Assembly (NCBI GenBank): GCA_032160705.1 | Contig: JAVHVE010000046.1 | Coordinates: 44,633-108,632, forward strand | DNA from: QHXM01 sp032160705 | Lineage (GTDB): Bacteria; Acidobacteriota; Blastocatellia; Pyrinomonadales; Pyrinomonadaceae | Length of the DNA stretch: 64,000 nt | Direction of reading: 5' to 3' | Part shown: in pieces, positions 56,127 through 64,000 of the stretch | How the letters are laid out: the number at the start of each line of letters is the position of its first letter | How positions within the stretch are numbered: the stretch's first letter is position 1 | Translations under genes and position numbers: made by a program | The notes under the pieces: model-generated | What the model saw: the letters and a program-made list of their open reading frames with translations, nothing else | Database searches by the model: none | What the model was told of the DNA's origin: nothing

Positions 56127-59100
56127 CTAGTTCCTGATTCTGATAGTCCCGACATTGCTCTCTTGGGCATGAACTTTGACTTTGATGGAGCACGTACCAG
56201 GCGAGAGATTATCGGGCAGTCTGAAGACTACCTGCGTGAAGCTGAACAGAGGTATGGGCCGCACATCTTCTGCAACTATATCGTAACTCTGGTTGTTACT
56301 AATCAGATTGACGATTACAGAGGAAGAGTTTTCGCCTTGCTCTAATTGTAAGTTCGTCACGAAGATTATGACCCTCGTGTTTCGATCCTGCAATTGATTC
56401 AACAAGTTCGCCGCGTTAACTACTAGAAATGGATCTCTGAGAAAGAGTATTGAATCCAGTGCTGCTGCTTGAGCCGAGTTGGGCCCAGATTCATCTAGAA
56501 TCAAGCTGAGCTGAGGCGGCATGGCCTCATCATTGAGAATCAAGCCCGTCCCCTGCGCGCGAGCGAGCGTGGCGTTGGCCGCACCTGAGAGATCGATCAA
56601 GAAGGTCTCATCCGCTTCTATAAGGATGTCACCATTGACCAGTACTGTGATGTTCTTCGTAGTCTCGCCAGGTAGGAAGATAAGCTGTGTGCTCGTTATC
56701 GCCTGATAGTCAGAAGGTGCTGTCGCCGTCCCGTTGGTAGTTTGGTAGTTGACTGTCACGGTGAGGCTCGATGGAGCTAAGAGCATGGCGGTGAAGACGA
56801 CGTTGGTAGTACTGCTGTTGCCCTCTGTCGCTGAAACGTCGTTGATCGTGATGCCCGGCGGCTGGTCATCGTCGATGATTGTCAAGACAGCCGTCGTTTG
56901 CTCTCCCAAACTGCTTGTGCCTGTGGCACTAGAAAGTGTCAGCATGACGGTCTCGTCGTTCTCATCCAGCACATCGCTGTTGATTGGAACGTTGAAGGTC
57001 TTGACCGTCTCGCCATCAGCGAAGACCAGTGTGCCAGAGGTTGACATGTAGTCAGAACCGGCAGTGGTTGTGACGTTACTGGTTGCGTAGTTTACACGAG
57101 CCTCACCAGTCGAGCCGACAGTGCGATTGATTTGGATGGCCAAGCTCCCATCCTCTTCTCCTATTGTGTAGTTCGCTTGGCTGAGTTGCATCGTACTTAT
57201 GGTATACGAAAAAGTTACAATATTAGAGCATGAACCATCAGCGAAGCAGCCAATCGCTTTGACTGTTTTTGAGGAAGGTATTGCAACTTCAGTTATATAT
57301 ATCTGGCCTTTACCAAAAGAGGGATCAGTTCCATCAGTCGTGTAATAGATCATGTCCCAGTCAGGTGCGGACAGGGACACTGTTTGCGGTTGGGGATATG
57401 TTCCTGGCGCAGGAGTCCCTTCAGGTGCCCTTAATGTGATAGTGCCTGTGTTGAGGTTCTGGCGTTGAGTTAGTTGCTGTTGGGTTACTACAACAGGAGG
57501 CGTGAGTGTTTGATCAAATGTTCCGTCGCCATTAGTGTCAAGCCTTAGCACAGACCGATTATTCTGTTCCTGGAGATTTCCGGCAAGTTTCGTGCTCACT
57601 GGTATGTTGGGGAAAATCTCTGAGCCAACCGTCCCACTATTATTTATATCATCTATCTTCAGAGTAAAGGTTCCGTTGCCTGTTCCTTTCAGTTGAATCG
57701 AGTAAATTTGACCCTCATCATCGGGAAGATAGATTGATTTGTGCTCTCCTATGATGTTGTAGTCGGCATTCGGTATATTATTTACCAGAGTCCCATCTTC
57801 GACCGGCCCTGCATAATTGCCATCCTGATCGGTCACAATAATATCTACAGGACTCGCCATGAAGATGACCTTACCGTTTAGCTGGCATTGAAGAGCATTA
57901 TAAATGCCTGTTGTCGGAGACGGGTCGTTTGTAAATATTTTGGCAATTTGTTCCCGGATACCGGGTTGGCTTGGCATCTTTCCGTGATCTGCATTGGTAG
58001 CGTAGTAAAGTTTGGATGAATCTACTGGTACACTGCGAGCGCTTTCAATTGGGACCGTGCCATCACCAGGCGTGTAGGTCACACTATAGGTAGAATTCCC
58101 AAATAAATACCTTTGCTCATGAACCCGACCAACAGTTCCTTTCCCACAGCCAATAATATTGTAAAAATCTATCCCTTTGGTTCGTAGGTCGAGGTTGTCA
58201 AACTCTGTGCTGTGTAAGTTTATAGAGTTACTGAACGCTTGTTGATTGGCTCCTCTTTCTCTCACTAGGTGATCTCTTGTTTCAGCATCATTCATGTTCT
58301 GTATAGTTTGAGAGAAAAAACCTGTTGCCGTAGTAACCTGCATGAAACTGCCCTTGATAGAAAAATAGCGGGCGCTCGGCGAAAGGTCGTAAACTATGGG
58401 CATATTCATCGCTAATTTTTTCATTTTGTCCCTGTTATGACCGATCAATCCCGTATCGCCGGTAAGCAAAACATTTATTGCCTTCGGCGCTCCGAGGTTT
58501 GGCACGCCTACAAAAACAACCTTTTCTATTTTAGGTGAAGCATTTTGTTGGATGTATTTCTTCACTATAAGACCGCCAGTGCTATGGGCCACTATATTTA
58601 CCTTCGAGAAGCCTGGCTTAGAGATGATTTCATTTATTTTTTTCTGCAACGCTTCCACGGTTGCCGTGCTCACTCCAAACCGCCAATCATAAGGAAAAAG
58701 AAATATGTCTGTCCCCTCTTTATAGCCATGGCTTTTAAGCTCATCTATTAATCCCTGGGTATAGTCGAAATCGAAAATATGAGTAGGTGGGTCGATCTTA
58801 CGAACGACATCCCTCGCGACTATACTTCCATCTGTAGGTTCCAAGTTTGGCTTTATTTCTAACGGATCCAAAAATCCATCAGTTGGATCTATTGGAAGAA
58901 GAGCTTTGGTTAGATTTAGCCATAATTGGTCTTCTCCTTTATACAAATTAGTTGCATAAACACCAGGTACAATCAGGACTGGTGTGTGCAACGGGGCCAC
59001 AGTAATCATTGCCGTGTTGCTGTTTACAGCACAAGAAAGGTCATGGTTAAAACTCACTCGTACCCAGTAACTTGTAGTCCTAGTTAAAGAAGGAGTTGTA

Positions 59101-61880
59101 AAGATTCCATTAGAACCAATAGGGCCGCTGCTAACAGGTTTTGATGTGTCGCCGCTTAAGCCTTCAAACCAATCACAAAAATAGAAAGTGGTTTTCATCG
59201 GGTCTGGTTCGCTGAGCTCCACCCTTAAAGTCGCAGACTGCCCGTTCGCTATAGTTTGGTTGGCCGGCTGGGTTTTAATTGAACCAAGAGTGCAGGTTGG
59301 TGTCATTGTGATCGTTCCGGTTTTAGCGCATGAGCTTGACCCGGCGAAGCTAGTTGTCATAGTCCATGTGAAAGTTCCAGACCCTTCGTAACTATGAGAT
59401 GGGTTTTGCTGCGAGGAGTGAGTTGAGCCGTCACCGAAATCCCATTCATAGATAGGGCTGCCGCTGCACTCTAATGAAGGCGTTGCCGTCGCTTGAAATG
59501 AGATTGGGACGCCTACCGTGCCTGATGAGGATGCGGAAGCCGTACAGGTCAGTGTGCATACGGCGGACACATCACTAATCTTGATGACAAAGGCGTCATT
59601 AGCACCGCCGTAGGAAGTCTGAAAGGCACCAGTTTTAATAGGAAGGTTTGTCGAGCCAGTTCCTCCCATTATATAAACACTACTTGCAGAGTCTATCGCT
59701 AGTCCCGGACCCAGACCAGTAGAAGGTAATCCCTCGTCGCCGCTGCCACCGAGATATGTGGAGTAGATCATTGCGTTGCCTGCTGCATTGAGCTTTGATA
59801 CGAAAGCATCGAGACTGCCTCCTCCATAAGCAGCTTGCAATGGGTTCGATAATGGGAAATCGCCGGACGCCGTCACACCCGCAACATAAATATTACCCAA
59901 TGAATCAATGGCTATGCCATGGGCGCGATCCTCCCTGTTGCCGCCCAGATAAGTCGAATAGAGCAGCGTGGAGCCATCGGCACTTAACTCCGTCACGAAA
60001 GCGTCAGAGCCGCCGCTCTTAGACAATTGCAAGGGGTTAACTGTAGGGAAGTCAGTAGAATCGGTGATCCCCGTGACGTAAACCTTGCCCGAGGCGACCA
60101 CAGTTATACCGAATCCATAGTCCCAACTGTTGCCGCCCAGATAAGTCGAATAAACAAGAGTCGTGCCCGCGGGATTTATTTTAGATATGAAAGCTTCGCC
60201 ACTTGCCAAAACAGATCGGAAAGGATTCACCCTTGGGAAATCGCTCGAGCCAGTGAATCCCGTGATATAGGCATTGCCTGCTGAGTCCGTAGCGATGTCA
60301 GTGCCCTCTTCAGCATTGCTACCACCAAAGTAAGTGGAATAAATGAAGGCAGAGCCGGTCGGACTTAGTTTTGTGACGAACGCATCTGAGGGTCCTCCTA
60401 AAGTTGCTTGAAGTGGATTGGCCGTAGGGAAATTATTGGAGAGCGTACCTCCCGTGAGATAGATATTGCTGGAGGAGTCGAGCGCAAGACCAAAGCACCT
60501 TTCGTCACCTCTGCCGCCGAGGTAACTAGAGAAAAGCAGAGCCGAACCGTCGGCGCTCAACTTCGCCACGAAGGCATCCTCTTCCCCGCCCGAAGTTGGC
60601 TGGACAGGGTTCACCGTCGGGAAATTAGTCGAGTAGGTGAACCCCGCGATATAAGCATTGCCGGATGCATCCACTTTAATTTTATAACCATGCTCATTGT
60701 GATTGCCTCCGATGTAAGTAGAATAAATTAGCGCTGAACCCGTGCTATTAAGTTTCGTCACGAAGGTATCTGTAACGCCTCCACCGTAAGTTGTTTGGAA
60801 AGGATTTGATGATGGAAAGTTGACTGACTCCGTAAAGCCAGTAACATAAGCATTGCCGCTGGAGTCAACGTCGATGCCGTAACCAGTCTCCCAACTCGCA
60901 GTGCCGAGATATGTGGAGTAGGAGAGAATCGGATCAATTACCAGCGGCTTGCTCCCATCGTACTCCGCTACTTGAAGGCCGATACGCTTGTTGCCTTTGA
61001 TAATATAGTGGCTAGCGACCGCCTGCTGGATGCCATTTACCTCCTGATAGGCTACGGGCTTATGCTGTCGAAGTTCTCCGCTCGCCGTCTGAATCACCAA
61101 GTCGCCACTCGCGTCTAAGCGCATCTTCCGCGCTCCTTCAAAAGCGAGTTCGATAATGCCAGGATCAGCACCGGGAGCAACAACAAGATCATATTCGAGT
61201 TGGCGTTGGTTGCCGTAATAGACCATGTCTACACCAGGGTAGACCTCGTTGTATTTAACTCTAGCGTAGCTGGGAATGTTGGAGCGCCACTTCCCGGGGT
61301 CATTGCCATTGAAGTAATTACTCTTACCGGGTAATTCATCAAGGCCCATTACTTGAGCCCCGGAGTTAGCGCCTATCAACTTCATCCGGAGCACGGCGCG
61401 ATGCGCCATTGCGGATCGTATTTGTCCTTTTCTGTTCGGAAGGGATGACCCTTCGCGGGCATTGGGGGTGGAGGAGTTACTAAAAGCTAAAACCGCTTCG
61501 GTGGATGTCAAAAACAGATTGTAGTCCTTACCGCGCGACATAAACTTGATTTGCGAGTTAGTCTGTCCCTCATTAGCTTCAAAACTCAAGGGCAATTTAC
61601 CGTAAGCCTCGATTACCTGTGCTTGCACCGCTTCGTTAGCCGTAGTCGTAGTTGAAGGGGGGATTGAATTGACTATTGCGGCGTCTTTTGAGAGTGATTG
61701 TTGCTCCCCCTTAGATACTATTATTGAAGAGGAGTTTAGCGATGACTGCCGCTGGTCTGAATAGTCATGCTCATGTGGCAGGAATACCCAACAAACCAAT
61801 CCGATTAAACCTACTAACCCTATGACTGTAAGGTGAAGGGTTCGATGAGGGTGAGATCTCGTATACTGCAAGTAACGCAT
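56127..61880 (-). CDS. Giant secreted protein: SBBP repeats, PKD, LCAT-like lipase, Calx-beta
   Basis: 1917 residues. Residues 15-35 are a hydrophobic anchor or signal (LTVIGLVGLIGLVCWVF). Then a DUF7948-like region (LPLSFEANEGQTNSQIKF), about seven SBBP beta-propeller repeats (repeats of IYSTYLGG...DAFVTKLS, residues 320-770), a PKD domain (YEWDFGDGSTHSSQQNPSHSY), an LCAT-type alpha/beta hydrolase (PVLIVPGVYATNLYKG; catalytic Ser1100 in VNIVAHSTGG), a chitobiase-like domain (DWDMIYYTTDGTDPSFG) and two Calx-beta domains near the C-terminus. Likely secreted or surface-attached, acting on lipids or adhering. Its base composition is more AT-rich than the genes to the left. Confidence 0.88.
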   Translation of the reverse strand: MRYLQYTRSHPHRTLHLTVIGLVGLIGLVCWVFLPHEHDYSDQRQSSLNSSSIIVSKGEQQSLSKDAAIVNSIPPSTTTTANEAVQAQVIEAYGKLPLSFEANEGQTNSQIKFMSRGKDYNLFLTSTEAVLAFSNSSTPNAREGSSLPNRKGQIRSAMAHRAVLRMKLIGANSGAQVMGLDELPGKSNYFNGNDPGKWRSNIPSYARVKYNEVYPGVDMVYYGNQRQLEYDLVVAPGADPGIIELAFEGARKMRLDASGDLVIQTASGELRQHKPVAYQEVNGIQQAVASHYIIKGNKRIGLQVAEYDGSKPLVIDPILSYSTYLGTASWETGYGIDVDSSGNAYVTGFTESVNFPSSNPFQTTYGGGVTDTFVTKLNSTGSALIYSTYIGGNHNEHGYKIKVDASGNAYIAGFTYSTNFPTVNPVQPTSGGEEDAFVAKLSADGSALLFSSYLGGRGDERCFGLALDSSSNIYLTGGTLSNNFPTANPLQATLGGPSDAFVTKLSPTGSAFIYSTYFGGSNAEEGTDIATDSAGNAYITGFTGSSDFPRVNPFRSVLASGEAFISKINPAGTTLVYSTYLGGNSWDYGFGITVVASGKVYVTGITDSTDFPTVNPLQLSKSGGSDAFVTELSADGSTLLYSTYLGGNREDRAHGIAIDSLGNIYVAGVTASGDFPLSNPLQAAYGGGSLDAFVSKLNAAGNAMIYSTYLGGSGDEGLPSTGLGPGLAIDSASSVYIMGGTGSTNLPIKTGAFQTSYGGANDAFVIKISDVSAVCTLTCTASASSSGTVGVPISFQATATPSLECSGSPIYEWDFGDGSTHSSQQNPSHSYEGSGTFTWTMTTSFAGSSSCAKTGTITMTPTCTLGSIKTQPANQTIANGQSATLRVELSEPDPMKTTFYFCDWFEGLSGDTSKPVSSGPIGSNGIFTTPSLTRTTSYWVRVSFNHDLSCAVNSNTAMITVAPLHTPVLIVPGVYATNLYKGEDQLWLNLTKALLPIDPTDGFLDPLEIKPNLEPTDGSIVARDVVRKIDPPTHIFDFDYTQGLIDELKSHGYKEGTDIFLFPYDWRFGVSTATVEALQKKINEIISKPGFSKVNIVAHSTGGLIVKKYIQQNASPKIEKVVFVGVPNLGAPKAINVLLTGDTGLIGHNRDKMKKLAMNMPIVYDLSPSARYFSIKGSFMQVTTATGFFSQTIQNMNDAETRDHLVRERGANQQAFSNSINLHSTEFDNLDLRTKGIDFYNIIGCGKGTVGRVHEQRYLFGNSTYSVTYTPGDGTVPIESARSVPVDSSKLYYATNADHGKMPSQPGIREQIAKIFTNDPSPTTGIYNALQCQLNGKVIFMASPVDIIVTDQDGNYAGPVEDGTLVNNIPNADYNIIGEHKSIYLPDDEGQIYSIQLKGTGNGTFTLKIDDINNSGTVGSEIFPNIPVSTKLAGNLQEQNNRSVLRLDTNGDGTFDQTLTPPVVVTQQQLTQRQNLNTGTITLRAPEGTPAPGTYPQPQTVSLSAPDWDMIYYTTDGTDPSFGKGQIYITEVAIPSSKTVKAIGCFADGSCSNIVTFSYTISTMQLSQANYTIGEEDGSLAIQINRTVGSTGEARVNYATSNVTTTAGSDYMSTSGTLVFADGETVKTFNVPINSDVLDENDETVMLTLSSATGTSSLGEQTTAVLTIIDDDQPPGITINDVSATEGNSSTTNVVFTAMLLAPSSLTVTVNYQTTNGTATAPSDYQAITSTQLIFLPGETTKNITVLVNGDILIEADETFLIDLSGAANATLARAQGTGLILNDEAMPPQLSLILDESGPNSAQAAALDSILFLRDPFLVVNAANLLNQLQDRNTRVIIFVTNLQLEQGENSSSVIVNLISNNQSYDIVAEDVRPIPLFSFTQVVFRLPDNLSPGTCSIKVKVHAQESNVGTIRIRN

Positions 61881-62485
61881 GAGGGACTTCTCCTGATATA
61901 GCTTTGCGTTTCAATCTACGGCGGTATGAGTAAATCCATGCGCGATGTGGTGGTGACCACGAACCTGATAAGGAAGATGATGGAAGTGGTCAGTTTTCCT
62001 TACTAAAACTATCCCGTAGGAGATAGTCATGAGGCAGCATGGTTTGGACGCTACATATAGTTACTTCCCATTAAAACGGATGGAACTCTATGCCCAGATA
62101 ATGTCTTTGTCAATTATTAAGCTGGCGACTACCAACTATTGACTTTCACCATCATCAGTACTATCTTTTGCGCGTCTGCTCCTCGCATTCCTGCTGTCGA
62201 GAGCCTTTCCTCGTCAGCCTCACGCTAAACCTGATAATGATAAATGTCTGATAGATTACACACGAAACGCTTCTACTGTTCATTGTGTGTGATGTTTATC
62301 CTTTCAGGAAGCTAGCTTGATAGCTTCTGTCGAGACTACACAAAATTGAGGGGCAAGGCCATATTAAGTTGACACCGATTACAAAAGCCATAAAGGGGTC
62401 TTTCAGGCGGGCCGTCTAATCTTTACCGCCTGTCTTACCGGCATTTTAGTAGAGCAAAATTCCAAAAGAGAGGAGAATAACATCA
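61881..62485. other. 605-base gap, no gene seen
   Basis: No credible coding region on either strand. There is an imperfect inverted repeat, GATAAATGTCTGATAGATTA near 62237 and its partial complement GTGTGTGATGTTTATCC near 62293, and a short hairpin GAAGCTAGCTTGATAGCTTC at 62310. A weak promoter for 62486 may lie at its right end. Confidence 0.5.
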
Positions 62486-62824
62486 ATGCCAGCGTCTCAA
62501 CCTATGCAACCGAGACAACCCGCGAGGGACCCGAACTCGTTGATTCAAATGCTTATGAGAGCTTTCAATGAAGAGGTGTTTGCTGCTGATTTCACTATTT
62601 CAGACCAGAGCCGAGAGCATGTCCGACAAATGGTCAAAAAAGGTGTCAAGGAGTTGATTAAAAGTACCACGCAGAACCATCAGGTGGAGCAAGCCGAGAA
62701 AGATATACGCGGTTTCGCCCGCCGAATGATTATTGTAGCTAAGGCTGCAGGGCGGACTGAACTAAAAGAGACTGATTACTTCTCAGCCTTTAGCTTCCTA
62801 TGCCCCCTATGGCCGTTTTGCTAG
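62486..62824 (+). CDS. Small helical protein of unknown function
   Basis: 112 residues, starting 11 bases after GAGAGGAGAATAA. All-helical, with a basic/acidic pattern (IRQMVKKGVKELIKSTTQ, EQAEKDIRGFARRMIIVAKAAG); no membrane segment or known motif. It overlaps the open frame of the next gene by 25 bases, or precedes it by 29 if the latter starts at 62854. The two are probably co-expressed. Function not recognised. Confidence 0.6.
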   Translation: MPASQPMQPRQPARDPNSLIQMLMRAFNEEVFAADFTISDQSREHVRQMVKKGVKELIKSTTQNHQVEQAEKDIRGFARRMIIVAKAAGRTELKETDYFSAFSFLCPLWPFC

Positions 62825-62853
62825 TCGAAGCTGTTCGCCAAGAGAGACCTCAC

Positions 62854-63789
62854 ATGACTGATATGGAAGAGAAAGTCAAGAAAGCTTTCGACTTCGCCAG
62901 CGATAGCACCAAGCAGCTCATCACGCTCTCAACAGCAATCCTTACATTAACCATAACCTTTGGTAAGGATGTTTTGCAGAAAGTGGATGCTAGTACCAAG
63001 GACAACCTGACATACGCTTGGATAGTTTACCTAGTATCGATTTTCTTTGGGATAATGACTTTATTAGCTCTCACCGGCACGCTAGATCCAATAAAGAGAA
63101 AAAAGAAAAAACAGGGAAGTACATATAGTGGAGAGGCTATTGATCAAACAGTGGCTGCCTCCGCCGCACAAGTCGAGCCTGTAGCTACAATTCAAGGCGC
63201 AAACGTGAGACTCCTCTCTTTTTTACAGATTGTTAGTTTCCTTGTAGCTACAGGCTTAATCGTAAAAACCGGGATCACAGCGTTAAATACTACTGGCGAT
63301 AGTTCTGGTACTACAAACAACGTCGAGCAAGTTGTCAGGGATAAGCAGCGCATACTTGTTGAAGCCCTCATGCGCCGTGATGCGGCAGCCCTAGAACAAA
63401 ATCTCGCCATTGATTGTGTCATCATGGGTAGCCTCGGCCAAGTAATGAATAGAACTCAGGTGGTGTCGGCGCTCAATTCCGGTGAACTGGCGTATGAATC
63501 TATCAACATTGATGATGCTACCGTCCGTGTATATGGAGATACTGCTGTCGAATCAGGCCATGCGGTAGTTAAAGGGAAGTATAAGGAACAGGATCTTAGC
63601 GGGCAATTCCGGTTGGGTGCTGCGTTCGTGAAAAAACAGGAAGGGTGGCAGGTTGTTAGTATTCAGATTGCACGTGTGGACCAGCCTGCAAACATCCAAC
63701 CAGCTCCGGCGGTGAGAAAAGCGCCCCCACCTAGAGGATGGAAGAAACGTGTAAAAGGAAAAAGGGGAGGAGTTGGTAGGGGGCGTTAA
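62854..63789 (+). CDS. Membrane protein with C-terminal SnoaL/DUF4440-like domain
   Basis: About 311 residues from ATG 62854; the frame runs back to 62800. Residues 15-105 hold two membrane segments (LITLSTAILTLTITFG and YLVSIFFGIMTLLAL), and a third follows a basic loop (LLSFLQIVSFLVATGLIV). The last 130 residues are an NTF2/DUF4440-like domain (LVEALMRRDAAALEQNLAIDCVIMG; YGDTAVESGHAVVKGKY; WQVVSIQIARVD), ending in a Lys/Arg/Gly-rich tail. No signal peptide. The pairing with 62486 is inferred from spacing. Confidence 0.75.
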   Translation: MTDMEEKVKKAFDFASDSTKQLITLSTAILTLTITFGKDVLQKVDASTKDNLTYAWIVYLVSIFFGIMTLLALTGTLDPIKRKKKKQGSTYSGEAIDQTVAASAAQVEPVATIQGANVRLLSFLQIVSFLVATGLIVKTGITALNTTGDSSGTTNNVEQVVRDKQRILVEALMRRDAAALEQNLAIDCVIMGSLGQVMNRTQVVSALNSGELAYESINIDDATVRVYGDTAVESGHAVVKGKYKEQDLSGQFRLGAAFVKKQEGWQVVSIQIARVDQPANIQPAPAVRKAPPPRGWKKRVKGKRGGVGRGR

Positions 63790-63934
63790 ATATGATAACG
63801 CTTCAACTCTGTTAGGAAAGGCTATCAAATACGCCGGCTTTTAAAATAAAGAAGTTCGCATTATTGGTAATAACAGTAGACCTGTTGCGTGATAAGGCTT
63901 CAAGAGCTAAGTTTGCGTAACGGAGTCATCCAAT

Positions 63935-64000
63935 ATGTCCCTCTATCACAAACTCAGCCGGAAGCCGCAACTGTTTCTCTCCGTCACAGGCATGAACCTT
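63935..64000 (+). mobile_element. 5' end of an IS5-like transposase gene (cut by window edge)
   Basis: ATG 63935 opens MSLYHKLSRKPQLFLSVTG and runs off the window. This start resembles the N-terminal region of DDE transposases of IS5-like elements. The 60 bases before it (GACCTGTTGCGTGATAAGGC near 63880) may hold the terminal inverted repeat. No other part of the element is visible. Confidence 0.5.

Noticed and set aside
55943..56170. 75-codon minus-strand ORF beside the second tRNA fragment
   Set aside because: No motif, covers the probable att arm region; more likely non-coding.

Overview
The window looks like a chromosome segment of an Acidobacteriota bacterium, probably of the Blastocatellia type. 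This rests on an Oar-like TonB receptor, two large FG-GAP/ASPIC-UnbV proteins, a ZapA-type division protein and many secreted proteins with Gram-negative signal peptides; no rRNA or complete tRNA is present to confirm it. TGA is an ordinary stop codon in many genes here.

Left third (1-23.5 kb, plus strand): a locus for using arabinose- and galactose-rich plant polysaccharide. It holds the end of a TonB-dependent receptor, a secreted TPR protein, a small beta-sandwich protein, three GH43 enzymes, a GH2 enzyme, galT and galK with a 54-codon ORF overlapping galT, a LacI-family regulator, and a four-gene furanose-type sugar importer resembling YtfQ-YtfR-YtfT-YjfF. A phytanoyl-CoA-dioxygenase-like protein and a DUF4380-like protein close it. 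Imperfect hairpins with arms built from 7- or 9-base units sit in the gaps, and two of them supply the last codons of a neighbouring gene.

Middle (23.5-36 kb): ordinary chromosome, mostly minus strand: YceH, an M14 peptidase, secreted proteins, ZapA, an ATP-grasp enzyme, an ABC-F ATPase, an M15-like peptidase, a FlK-like thioesterase and a secreted propeller protein. Two clusters of palindromic REP-like repeats interrupt it.

Right (36.2-64 kb): an accessory region. A fragment of the 3' half of tRNA-Ala(GGC), accompanied by a terminator-like hairpin, occurs twice in direct orientation about 19.6 kb apart (36230 and 55863). Between the copies is a minus-strand biosynthetic cluster: ACP, ketosynthase, a catalytically dead ketosynthase partner, HMG-CoA reductase, a CrtI-like oxidoreductase, two UnbV proteins, an epimerase-acyltransferase fusion, a TlpA thioredoxin, a flavin halogenase-like protein, a carotenoid oxygenase and an ABC exporter. 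Beyond the second copy lie a 1917-residue SBBP/lipase/Calx-beta protein, a small membrane-protein pair and the start of a transposase.

Most striking: both UnbV genes are broken by a single in-frame TGA at the same aligned codon, and coding resumes in frame in both. Exactly 16 bases after each TGA is a small hairpin with loop GGUC, and its stem differs between the two genes by a compensatory C-G to U-A change. I read these as two selenocysteine-containing (UGA-recoded) UnbV proteins inside a polyketide-like gene cluster.
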